Origin: Akkermansiaceae bacterium
Lineage (GTDB): Bacteria; Verrucomicrobiota; Verrucomicrobiia; Verrucomicrobiales; Akkermansiaceae
Length of the DNA stretch: 64,000 bases
Assembly: GCA_024233115.1 (NCBI GenBank)
Contig: JACKQB010000007.1
Location: forward strand, 62,001 to 126,000
Direction: 5' to 3'
Position numbers and translations under genes: made by a program. Position 1 is the first letter of the stretch; every line of letters begins with the position of its first letter. Below are positions 54,375 through 61,711 of this stretch, one piece after another. The notes beneath the pieces are model-generated. The model was not told where the DNA came from. It searched no databases and was given only the letters and a program-made list of their open reading frames with translations.

Positions 54375-55754
54375 ATGCGAACGCTAATCAAACATGCCCT
54401 GCAGAGTGAGGGCCCCATGGACACCATTACCATCAATGGCTGGGTCCGGACCCGCCGCGACTCGAAGGAATTCTCGTTTCTGGAAATGAACGACGGCACC
54501 TGCCTGGCCAACATCCAGTGCGTGGCCGATGCCGGGATTCCGGGCTACGATGATGTGGTAAAAATGACCACCGGCTCGGCTGTCGGCATCACCGGCAAGC
54601 TGATCGAATCCCCTGGCAAAGGGCAGAAGTGGGAAATCCACGCCACCAGCATCGAACTCATTGGCGAAGCACCCGCCGATTACCCGCTGCAGAAAAAAGG
54701 CCACACCCCGGAGTTTTTGCGCTCCATCGGACACCTTCGCCCGCGTGCGAATCTCTACGGTGCCGTGTTCCGTATGCGCTCGCGTATGTCCCGCGCGATC
54801 CATCGCTTCTTTGACGAAAGGGACTTTAATTACGTACATACCCCTATCATCACAGACTCCGACTGTGAAGGTGCCGGTGAAATGTTCCGGGTCACCACCC
54901 TTGATCCCACCTCCACTGAAAAACAAGGTTTCGAAAATGATTTCTTTGAAAAGCCTACCTACCTCACCGTCAGTGGACAGTTGGAAGGGGAGGCGTTTGC
55001 CACCGCTCTATCTAACATCTACACCTTCGGCCCGACCTTCCGCGCTGAAAACTCCAACACATCCCGCCATGCCTCCGAGTTCTGGATGGTAGAGCCCGAG
55101 ATGGCCTTCTGCGACCTCGATGGCAACATGGATCTTGCCGAGGACTTTGTCAAATACCTGGTCGATGATGCACTCAATCACAGTGAGGGCGACCTGGATA
55201 TCTTCGCACGCTTTGTCGATAAAGACCTGCTTGACCGGCTCAAGTTTGTCTCCGAAAAACCCTTCCATCGCGTCTCCTACACCGAGGCCGTTGAGATCCT
55301 CCATAGTTCAGGCAAGAAATTCGACTATCCGGTCAAGTGGGGTGTCAACCTTCAGTCGGAACACGAGCGCTACCTCACCGAGGAGCATTTTAAAAGCCCG
55401 GTCACCGTCTACAATTACCCCAAGAGCGTCAAACCCTTCTACATGCGGACCAACGAACCCGACGACCAGGGGCGCGAGACCGTCACCGCCATGGACGTGC
55501 TGGTCCCCGGTATTGGCGAAATCATCGGTGGTGCCCAGCGTGAAGAAAGGCTCGATGTCCTGCAGGCTAACATGAAGGCCCACCATCTCAGCGAAGACGA
55601 CTACTGGTGGTATCTCGACCTGCGGAAATACGGCACCTGCCCACACGCCGGCTTCGGTCTGGGCTTCGAACGCATGCTGATGTTTGTCACCGGCATGAAA
55701 AACATCCGCGACGTCATCCCCTTTGCCCGCACTCCGGGCTCTTGCGAGTTTTAG
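54375..55754 (+). CDS. asnS: Asparaginyl-tRNA synthetase
   Basis: AsnRS charges tRNA-Asn. The protein has 459 residues from ATG 54375; the frame is open back to GTG 54300 but family N-termini begin near MRTLIKHAL. The anticodon-binding OB fold (INGWVRTRRDSKEFSFLEMN) is followed by class II motif 2 (FRAENSNTSRHASEFWMVE) and motif 3 (GFGLGFERMLMFVTG). EPEMAF and VDDALNH segments are those of AsnRS rather than AspRS. Confidence 0.95.
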   Translation: MRTLIKHALQSEGPMDTITINGWVRTRRDSKEFSFLEMNDGTCLANIQCVADAGIPGYDDVVKMTTGSAVGITGKLIESPGKGQKWEIHATSIELIGEAPADYPLQKKGHTPEFLRSIGHLRPRANLYGAVFRMRSRMSRAIHRFFDERDFNYVHTPIITDSDCEGAGEMFRVTTLDPTSTEKQGFENDFFEKPTYLTVSGQLEGEAFATALSNIYTFGPTFRAENSNTSRHASEFWMVEPEMAFCDLDGNMDLAEDFVKYLVDDALNHSEGDLDIFARFVDKDLLDRLKFVSEKPFHRVSYTEAVEILHSSGKKFDYPVKWGVNLQSEHERYLTEEHFKSPVTVYNYPKSVKPFYMRTNEPDDQGRETVTAMDVLVPGIGEIIGGAQREERLDVLQANMKAHHLSEDDYWWYLDLRKYGTCPHAGFGLGFERMLMFVTGMKNIRDVIPFARTPGSCEF

Positions 55755-55808
55755 GCCGAAAAATCAATTCGCCTCCTCGGGCGGCATCAGCTATCGTAAG
55801 GTTCTCTC

Positions 55809-56105
55809 ATGGCAACCTAGATATCCAACACCGAAGCTACCCAAAAAGCTGACCTCAAACACCTCCAAGACGCGATCTATCGCGACAAGGTGATGCGCGC
55901 CCGTGCCATGACGCCAGAGCAGCGCTTGGAGGAGTGTTTCCTGCTTTCCGATGAAGCTTTACAGCAAAGCTTGGCCGGTGCCATGTGGCAGCTCGGCACC
56001 GAGGATGTCGAGGAAGGCTGGCTTGAAGTGAAACGCCGTATGGACCGACTCGATAGCCTCCGTGACCGCCATTTTTACAGCACCAACATGGAACGCAGCG
56101 TATGA
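55809..56105 (+). pseudogene. Small partner protein of nucleotidyltransferase; first codons interrupted by TAG
   Basis: From ATG 55809 the frame reads Met-Ala-Thr-stop (TAG at 55818-55820) and then continues without stop. It gives LKHLQDAIYRDKVMRARAMT, PEQRLEECFLLSDEALQQS and a DRLRDRH-like helical end. The family I recall starts with such an N-terminus, so the TAG looks like a recent nonsense mutation. Translation may resume at GTG 55887 or ATG 55890, giving 71-72 residues (55890-56105). The last four bases overlap the start of the nucleotidyltransferase gene. The two are a recurring pair in Verrucomicrobia and Planctomycetes as far as I know; a toxin-antitoxin role is not shown. Confidence 0.6.
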
Positions 56106-56668
56106 CTATTTTTGATCTGGCCAAGCTATCCGTTCGGGCCTGCGAGCATGCAGGCATCGAGTACATGCTGACGGGTGCTTTTGCCACCGGTTGCTACACC
56201 ATTCCCCGCTCCACACGTGACGTTAACTTTGTCCTCAATTACCAAATCCCTACTGAGTTGGATGACGTCATTGCAGGCTTCGGTGACGCTGTGAAATTCG
56301 GTGACCAAGTCCAGTTCGATACCATTATTTGGGGGAAACGCCACATCGGACAAACTCTAACAACTCCGTATTTGAAAGTTGAACTATTCGAGTTGTTTGA
56401 TGCCCCCTTTGTAAAAGAACAGTTCTCCCGCCGCGTTCACATGACCGTGGTCAGCCTGGACGTAGATACCTACGTGCCCACTGCCGAGGATGTCATCGTC
56501 CAGAAGCTACGCTGGGCACGCGACAAAGACCTCATGGACGCCACCGACCTCCTCGCCGTGCAATCGCCGGAAAACCTCGACGTGGAATACATCCGCCGCT
56601 GGTGCCGTGAGCACGGCAGTGAAGACCGACTCAACACCCTGCTCGAAGAAGTCGCTGACATTGACTAA
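56102..56668 (+). CDS. Nucleotidyltransferase-fold protein
   Basis: This 188-residue protein has the nucleotidyltransferase-like beginning YMLTGAFATGCYTIPRSTRDVNFVLN. The Gly-Ser of the canonical motif is Thr-Gly/Ala here and the first acidic residues appear as R-x-T-R-D-V-N-F. A C-terminal part like AbiEii/MNT proteins follows (TAEDVIVQKLRWARDKDLMDA). The usual D-x-D pair is only partly kept (Asp then Asn), so catalytic activity is uncertain. It overlaps the upstream small gene by four bases, indicating translational coupling. Confidence 0.75.
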   Translation: MTIFDLAKLSVRACEHAGIEYMLTGAFATGCYTIPRSTRDVNFVLNYQIPTELDDVIAGFGDAVKFGDQVQFDTIIWGKRHIGQTLTTPYLKVELFELFDAPFVKEQFSRRVHMTVVSLDVDTYVPTAEDVIVQKLRWARDKDLMDATDLLAVQSPENLDVEYIRRWCREHGSEDRLNTLLEEVADID

Positions 56669-56693
56669 GCAATCCTAAAAAACTCGACCCGTT

Positions 56694-56972
56694 CTGTCTA
56701 AAAACCGCAGCCGCCGACTCGCCTTCCTCGTCGCTTTCCTGGACGACCAAGAAGTCCGCACCGTCTCCAACAAATCCAAACGATGGGATGGCCCCCACGC
56801 AGGTTTTCATTTCAACCCCCTCTCGGTGCAAAATTTCGCAGCCATGAAGATCGCGGCTCTTCTCAAAATCCCAGGAGAAGCCCCGACCGAATTCTGGGAA
56901 GCCAAGCAATGGTCCGCCTACCGCGCCCATGTCATTCAGGCTCTAGAAAAAGAAAAACTGCCCAATTTCTAA
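56694..56972 (+). CDS. Short probable gene with CTG or missing start
   Basis: An open frame reads SKNRSRRLAFLVAFLDDQEV, RTVSNKSKRWDGPHAGFHFN and on to ALEKEKLPNF with a TAA at 56970. It has the codon bias and mixed composition of a real protein of about 92 residues, but there is no ATG, GTG or TTG at its beginning. The CTG at 56694 would start at Ser-Lys-Asn. It could be a gene with a CTG start or one that lost its start codon. It directly follows the nucleotidyltransferase gene. I do not recognise the family. Confidence 0.5.
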   Translation: MSKNRSRRLAFLVAFLDDQEVRTVSNKSKRWDGPHAGFHFNPLSVQNFAAMKIAALLKIPGEAPTEFWEAKQWSAYRAHVIQALEKEKLPNF

Positions 56973-57047
56973 GCAAATAATCCTGTTCATCCCGGCAATC
57001 CCGTCTAAAAAATACCTAGCCACCCGCCAATACTCACTATTTTCCCC

Positions 57048-58244
57048 ATGATTGTAGAACCAAAAATTCGAGGCTTCATCTGCACCACCGCGCACCCAGA
57101 CGGTTGTGCGGCACACGTCCAAGAGCAAATTGACTTTGTCAAATCTCAGCCGAAGATCGAAAACGGCCCGAAAAACGTACTCGTGATCGGCGCATCCGCT
57201 GGATATGGCCTCGCCTCGCGGATCGTGCCCGCATTTGCGTCAGGAGCTAACACCCTCGGGATTTTCTTCGAAAAACCAGGTAGCGAAAGCAAAACAGCCT
57301 CGGCCGGCTGGTACAACTCCGCCGCTTTTGAACAAGCCGCCCAAGCCGAAGGCCTGTTCGCCAAGTCACTCAACGGCGATGCCTTTTCCCATGAGCTGAA
57401 GCAACAGACGATCGAGATGATCAAAAACGAGATGGGTGGAAAAATCGACCTCGTTGTCTATTCACTCGCCTCTCCCCGCCGCACCGATCCGGATACCGGG
57501 GAAATCTACAAATCCGTGCTCAAAACCACCGGGGGTGACTTTACCAACAAAACGCTCAAAACCGACACTGGAGAAATCGACGAAGTCACCATCGGTGCCG
57601 CCACCGAAGAGGAAATCGCACATACCATCAAGGTGATGGGCGGTGAGGACTGGGAACTCTGGATAAACGCCCTGGCCGACGCGGATTTACTGGCCCAAGG
57701 CGTGAAAACGGTCGCCTACTCCTACATCGGACCCGAGCTCACCTGGCCGATTTACACCGATGGCACCATCGGTGGAGCCAAAAAGGATTTGGAACGCGCC
57801 TCTAACGCGATCAATACCAAACTGCGCGAAACTCTCGGTGGCAGTTCCTACGTTTCCGTCAACAAGGCTCTCGTCACCCAGGCCTCCTCGGCGATCCCCG
57901 TGGTGCCGCTTTACATCTCCATTCTCTACAAGGAAATGAAGGCCAAAGGCCTGCACGAAGGATGTATCGAACAGGTCCAACGTCTGATGGCCGACCGGCT
58001 CTACGCTGACGAAACCGCGGTCGATGAAAATGGTCGCATCCGGGTCGACGACTGGGAAATGCGTGACGACATCCAGCAGGCGGTTTCCAAATCTTGGGCG
58101 ATCGTTTCGAATGAAAACTTCAGCGAACTCGCCGACTACGAAGGCTATCAAGAGGAATTCCTGAAACTGTTCGGTTTTGGACTCGCCGGAGTTGATTACG
58201 ATGCCGATACCGACACAGCAACCGCTCCACCGTCGCTGGCATAG
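57048..58244 (+). CDS. fabV: Trans-2-enoyl-CoA/ACP reductase FabV
   Basis: FabV reduces the double bond in the last step of fatty-acid elongation and is less sensitive to triclosan than FabI. The 398-residue protein has the NAD-binding VIGASAGYGLASRI and the FabV catalytic motif Y-x8-K in PIYTDGTIGGAKK. The N-terminal MIVEPKIRGFICTTAHP and the RLYADE segment are also typical. The stop lies five bases before a REPIN-like element. Confidence 0.97.
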   Translation: MIVEPKIRGFICTTAHPDGCAAHVQEQIDFVKSQPKIENGPKNVLVIGASAGYGLASRIVPAFASGANTLGIFFEKPGSESKTASAGWYNSAAFEQAAQAEGLFAKSLNGDAFSHELKQQTIEMIKNEMGGKIDLVVYSLASPRRTDPDTGEIYKSVLKTTGGDFTNKTLKTDTGEIDEVTIGAATEEEIAHTIKVMGGEDWELWINALADADLLAQGVKTVAYSYIGPELTWPIYTDGTIGGAKKDLERASNAINTKLRETLGGSSYVSVNKALVTQASSAIPVVPLYISILYKEMKAKGLHEGCIEQVQRLMADRLYADETAVDENGRIRVDDWEMRDDIQQAVSKSWAIVSNENFSELADYEGYQEEFLKLFGFGLAGVDYDADTDTATAPPSLA

Positions 58245-58249
58245 GCTTT

Positions 58250-58384
58250 GGAGTGCGGCGAGGGATCGCCGCTTTTGAGCAACCAGACGATGCCACTCAA
58301 AGGTAAACGCGCTTGCGACTCAATCCATCGCCGGGCACCATTCTGCTAGAGCCATTCCAAAGCGGCGATCCCTCGCCGCACTCC
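58250..58384. repeat. REPIN-like inverted-repeat element, copy 2
   Basis: Perfect 26-bp inverted arms, 58250-58275 and 58359-58384, each begin GGAGTGCGGCGA and end CCGCTTT. Each arm is internally palindromic (GCGGCGA with TCGCCGC). The element fills nearly the whole gap between fabV and the tlyA-like gene. Confidence 0.9.
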
Positions 58385-58391
58385 TAAAACC

Positions 58392-59138
58392 ATGCCCGCC
58401 AAGGAACGTGCCGATGCCCTGTTAGTCGCTCGCGGTCTCTGTGACTCACGCGAGCAGGCGAAACGGCTGATTCTCGCCGGCGAAGTGTTGTCGGGCACGA
58501 CGGTGGTGGCGAAGCCAAGCACTAAAATCCCGACCGATGCCGAACTCACGGTCAAAGAAAAACCCAGGTATGTCGGTCGTGGCGGGTTGAAGATGGAGGG
58601 TGCACTGGATGCCTTTCAGATCGATCCCACCGGTATGACCTGCCTTGATGTTGGCGCCTCCACCGGCGGCTTCACCGACTGCTTGTTACAGCGCGGTGCC
58701 GTTAAAGTCCATGCCGTTGATGTGGGGACCAATCAGCTGGTGTGGAAACTACGCAGCGACCCCAGGGTGGTTGTGAAGGAAAAATTCAACGCCCGCTACA
58801 TGACCCCGGAGGATATCGGCGAGGGGATCGATCTTGCGGTGACGGATGTCTCATTCATCTCACTAACAAAAATCCTTCCACCGATGTTTGCAACTTTGAA
58901 GCATGACGGGCAAATCGTCTGCCTGATCAAACCCCAGTTCGAGCTGGACCGTGCAGACATCGGCAAGGGGGGCATCGTCAGAGACCCGGATCTTCACCAG
59001 CGGGCGGTGGATAAAATCCACCGCTTTGTCACCGCCGAACTAGGCCATACCTGGATCAAGTGCATTGACTCGCCGATCAAGGGAACCGATGGGAACCGCG
59101 AGTTTCTGGCCTGGCTGCGCCTCTCCCGGGATTCATAG
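58392..59138 (+). CDS. TlyA-family rRNA 2'-O-methyltransferase (S4 plus FtsJ-like)
   Basis: This 248-residue protein has an N-terminal S4 RNA-binding domain (RADALLVARGLCDSREQAKR). An FtsJ-type methyltransferase domain follows, with SAM-binding CLDVGASTGGFTDCLLQRG and the catalytic-type DVSFISLTKILP segment. TlyA of mycobacteria methylates 16S and 23S rRNA; homologues in other phyla have also been called haemolysins. I annotate it as an rRNA methyltransferase family member. The Maf gene is convergent, with 12 bases between the stops. Confidence 0.9.
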   Translation: MPAKERADALLVARGLCDSREQAKRLILAGEVLSGTTVVAKPSTKIPTDAELTVKEKPRYVGRGGLKMEGALDAFQIDPTGMTCLDVGASTGGFTDCLLQRGAVKVHAVDVGTNQLVWKLRSDPRVVVKEKFNARYMTPEDIGEGIDLAVTDVSFISLTKILPPMFATLKHDGQIVCLIKPQFELDRADIGKGGIVRDPDLHQRAVDKIHRFVTAELGHTWIKCIDSPIKGTDGNREFLAWLRLSRDS

Positions 59139-59150
59139 GACTTATACATC

Positions 59151-59717
59151 CTACGGGTCTTCTGTTTGGGCGAGCTGTTCCAGTAGTTGTGTGATCGGCA
59201 GGCCTACTACGTTATTGTAGTCGCCTTTCACCTCTTTGATGATCATGTCGCCGTGTTCCTGGACGGCGTAAGAGCCGGCTTTGTCCATGACGTGGACCTT
59301 GCCCATGTAGTTGTCGATGACCTCCGGTGTCAGTTTTTTAAATACAACCTCGGTGATGGTGTGGAAACACCGGGTGTTTTCGCCGTGGGCGATACAGACC
59401 CCGGTGCATACCTGATGGCCCCTACCCGAAAGCCGGGTGAGCATTTCGCGGGCTTCGGTTTCGGTCCGGGGTTTACCCAGCGGAGTTTGATCGATGTAAA
59501 CCAGGGTGTCGGCGCCGATGACTTTGGCATCGGGGTAGTGCTTGGAAACAGCCAGCGCCTTGAGTCGGGCATTGGCCTCGCAGAGCAGATGCAGCGGCAT
59601 GTCCACATCGTGAAGCTCCTCAGCAGGCGAGGGAATCACTTCAAATTCCAATCCAGCCGCCACAAGCATGTCACAGCGGCGCGGAGATCCGGAGGCGAGG
59701 ATTAATTTAAGTTTCAT
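59151..59717 (-). CDS. maf: Maf-like nucleotide pyrophosphatase
   Basis: Maf proteins hydrolyse non-canonical or methylated nucleoside triphosphates and influence septum formation in some bacteria. The protein has 188 residues from ATG 59717. The start MKLKLILASGSPRRCDMLVAA is the family signature, and KVIGADTLVYID and GDYNNVVGLPI follow. A longer open frame to 59894 would translate the REPIN-like element upstream and should not be used. lexA lies upstream in the same direction beyond that element. Confidence 0.93.
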   Translation of the reverse strand: MKLKLILASGSPRRCDMLVAAGLEFEVIPSPAEELHDVDMPLHLLCEANARLKALAVSKHYPDAKVIGADTLVYIDQTPLGKPRTETEAREMLTRLSGRGHQVCTGVCIAHGENTRCFHTITEVVFKKLTPEVIDNYMGKVHVMDKAGSYAVQEHGDMIIKEVKGDYNNVVGLPITQLLEQLAQTEDP

Positions 59718-59760
59718 CGTACACATTTCAAACACCGAGGGCACTTGTGTCGGTCGTTTT

Positions 59761-59897
59761 GGTGTGCGGCGAGGTATCTCCGCTTTCGACCTGTCATTGA
59801 TGTTCATTCCGCCCGGGAAACGTAATTCGCCACAGCACGCTCCTTTGGCAATCCGGGCGCAAGGTCGCGCCAAAGCGGCGATCGCTCGCCGCACTCC
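59761..59897. repeat. REPIN-like inverted-repeat element, copy 3
   Basis: The arms 59761-59786 and 59872-59897 are imperfect inverted repeats (about four mismatches in 26). They share the GTGCGG start and CCGCTTT end of copies 1 and 2. The element fills the gap between lexA and maf. Confidence 0.85.
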
Positions 59898-59900
59898 ATA

Positions 59901-60518
59901 CTACGCGGCGGATCTGAGTAGGGCGACGAGCACGCCTTGGATGATGAGCTCGCGGGCCGGGATGAGGTCGGGGTAGTTTTCGTTTTCGGCGTGGAGGTAG
60001 GGTTTGCCGTTTTCGACGACGTAGCGCTTGAGGGTCGTCTCGCCGTCGATGAGGGCGGCAACGATGTCGCCTTTGCGCGGCTCGCGGAACTCCAGCACCA
60101 CGGTGTCGCCATCGCAGATGTGGGCATCGATCATGGAGTCGCCACGGACTTTGAGGGCGAAGGTGCGGGCGTTGGCACGCAGGCCAAGAGAGCTGACGTC
60201 AATGGAGAGACAGCCCTCTTTTTCCGAATCGACATCCTGGGCCATACCGGCGGCGATGCTGCCGTAGATCGGGATATCGACAATTTCCTCGCGTTCCATT
60301 TCCTCGGGGAAGCCGATTCCACATGCCTTGTTGGCTTTGCGGACGATGACGCCTTTTCTTTCCAGGGCGCGGAGGTGACTCATGGCCGCGGTCTGGCTGG
60401 CGAAATCGAAGTGGCGTTGAATATCGCGTGTGGACGGCATGAATCCTTCCTGACGCTGGGTTTCCTTGAGGTAGTCGAGGACTTCCTGCTGGCGTTTGGT
60501 AAGTTGAATGTTGGACAT
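59901..60518 (-). CDS. lexA: LexA repressor
   Basis: LexA represses SOS genes and cleaves itself when RecA filaments form. The 205-residue protein has an N-terminal winged helix-turn-helix (about 1-65; recognition helix near ASQTAAMSHLRALERKG). The cleavage bond is Ala90-Gly91 in SIAAGMAQD, the catalytic Ser128 lies in RGDSMIDAHI and Lys164 in TTLKRYV. A LexA box overlaps its own promoter at 60588-60601. The leader also contains octamer repeats. Adjacent REPIN-like copy 3 lies three bases past the stop. Confidence 0.97.
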   Translation of the reverse strand: MSNIQLTKRQQEVLDYLKETQRQEGFMPSTRDIQRHFDFASQTAAMSHLRALERKGVIVRKANKACGIGFPEEMEREEIVDIPIYGSIAAGMAQDVDSEKEGCLSIDVSSLGLRANARTFALKVRGDSMIDAHICDGDTVVLEFREPRKGDIVAALIDGETTLKRYVVENGKPYLHAENENYPDLIPARELIIQGVLVALLRSAA

Positions 60519-60526
60519 GGCTTTTT

Positions 60527-60582
60527 AATGGATGAATGAATAAATGGATGAGTGGCTAAATGGGCGAATTGTTGAATACTTG
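60527..60582 (-). repeat. Octamer-periodic array in lexA leader
   Basis: Seven 8-bp steps (AATGGATG, AATGAATA, AATGGATG, AGTGGCTA, AATGGGCG, AATTGTTG, AATACTTG on the plus strand) lie between the LexA box and the start codon. The coding-strand sense is CATCCATT-like and G-poor. Confidence 0.6.
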
Positions 60583-60587
60583 AACAG

Positions 60588-60601
60588 TGTTTGCGAGAAC
60601 A
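60588..60601. promoter_or_regulatory. LexA box in the lexA promoter
   Basis: TGTTTGCGAGAACA matches TGTTC-N4-GAACA at nine of ten fixed bases. It overlaps the predicted -10 element and transcription start of lexA, a position suited to repression. Confidence 0.85.
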
Positions 60602-60626
60602 TACCCATATGAACACCTTTTTGCAA
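60598..60626 (-). promoter_or_regulatory. Candidate promoter of lexA
   Basis: On the minus strand TTGCAA (60626-60621) is followed after 17 bases by TATGTT (60603-60598), each with four of six consensus bases. The LexA box lies over the -10 side. Confidence 0.5.
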
Positions 60627-60708
60627 GGGTAAAATGTCGGGAGCGAATTTGCTTCCCCTGACCCGTTCGCTTGCGTGAATATGACTCCACAACAAACGTC
60701 ATCACATT

Positions 60709-61191
60709 ATGAGCCAAGAATTCAACTCACCCCATCTCCCGGCCACGGGGCTTGTCGCCGGACTCGAAGAAGAAGACCGCCTGCTGCTCAGCGGCTACGG
60801 GGATTTTCTCCCGGTGCAGGAAGGCCAGCTCCTGATCGAGGAGGGTCAGGACCAGGATGCCCTCTACTTCGTTATTTCCGGTGTGCTCCACGTCCATACG
60901 GATAAAGACAACAAGCGGACTTTGATTGCGCGTGTGCAGGCAGGTGAAAGTCTGGGGGAAATCAATATCTTCGATCCTGGTACAGCCAGCGCATCCGTGA
61001 CCGCCAAATCCTTTTCCCAAGTCTGGAAAGCCACCCGCGAAGACATCGAAGCGTTTATGACCGCTTACCCCGAACCGGGCAACCGACTGCTATCAGCGCT
61101 CGTCGCCGAAATGAGCCGGCGTATCCGGCACATGAACGACAAGCTTGTCGCCGTGGAGGCTGAGGCCGCCTATCAGAATTTCTGGGGATAA
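60709..61191 (+). CDS. Cyclic-nucleotide-binding-domain protein without DNA-binding domain
   Basis: This 160-residue protein is mostly one cNMP-binding domain: LLIEEGQDQDALYFVISGVLHV, then GESLGEINIFDPGTASASVTA, the phosphate-binding-cassette region. CRP-type regulators have an additional C-terminal helix-turn-helix, which is missing. A helical end (LVAEMSRRIRHMNDKLVAVEAEA) could mediate dimerisation. It may be a sensor or partner protein of a membrane or kinase system. The next gene, DUF3307, begins 19 bases later in the same direction. Confidence 0.8.
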   Translation: MSQEFNSPHLPATGLVAGLEEEDRLLLSGYGDFLPVQEGQLLIEEGQDQDALYFVISGVLHVHTDKDNKRTLIARVQAGESLGEINIFDPGTASASVTAKSFSQVWKATREDIEAFMTAYPEPGNRLLSALVAEMSRRIRHMNDKLVAVEAEAAYQNFWG

Positions 61192-61209
61192 TACATTTCC
61201 GTCAGCGCC

Positions 61210-61641
61210 GTGCCTTGTAACCTGATGTTTATTTCCTCCATGATGGATGCTCTAGCAGTGGACCCCGGCTCGGTACAGGGTGTTGTTTTCATTTTTCTGG
61301 CCCTGGCGATCGGGCATGCCCTGGCCGACTTTCCGCTGCAAGGGGCGTTTCTCGCGGAGGCGAAAAACCGACACGGCAATGTCTCGCATTACTTTGAGAA
61401 AGAGGCACCCGCCGGCTTGTGGATTCATGCCCTGACGGCGCACGCGCTAGTCCACGCCGGGGCGGTCTGGCTGATTACCGGCTCCGCGGTCCTGGCGGTG
61501 ATCGAGCTGTTCATTCACTGGATCATCGACTACGCCAAATGCGAAGGCTGGACCGGATTCAACACCGACCAGATCCTGCACTACGTCTGTAAACTCATCT
61601 ATGCGATGATGATTTACCTGGGGGTGGGCTGGATTTACTAA
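61210..61641 (+). CDS. DUF3307 membrane protein
   Basis: This 143-residue protein has several hydrophobic helices. An H-x-x-x-D motif in LAIGHALADFPLQG, a central HALTAHALVHAG segment and IHWIIDYAKCEGW are characteristic of DUF3307. The family is found in prophages and chromosomes and has no known activity. The first start is GTG at 61210; ATG 61225 or 61240 would drop 5 or 10 residues. It probably forms a unit with the cyclic-nucleotide-binding gene and ends at the shared terminator. Confidence 0.8.
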   Translation: MPCNLMFISSMMDALAVDPGSVQGVVFIFLALAIGHALADFPLQGAFLAEAKNRHGNVSHYFEKEAPAGLWIHALTAHALVHAGAVWLITGSAVLAVIELFIHWIIDYAKCEGWTGFNTDQILHYVCKLIYAMMIYLGVGWIY

Positions 61642-61650
61642 CAAGACAAA

Positions 61651-61681
61651 AAGCAGGAGCCCCGGATGGAGGCTCCTGCTT
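61651..61681. terminator. Bidirectional intrinsic terminator
   Basis: AAGCAGGAGCC (61651-61661) pairs perfectly with GGCTCCTGCTT (61671-61681) around a nine-base loop. It lies between the convergent DUF3307 and tpiA genes, with short T tracts in both directions. Confidence 0.9.
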
Positions 61682-61711
61682 TGGTTGAATCACGGTGTTA
61701 AAGTTTAAAAC

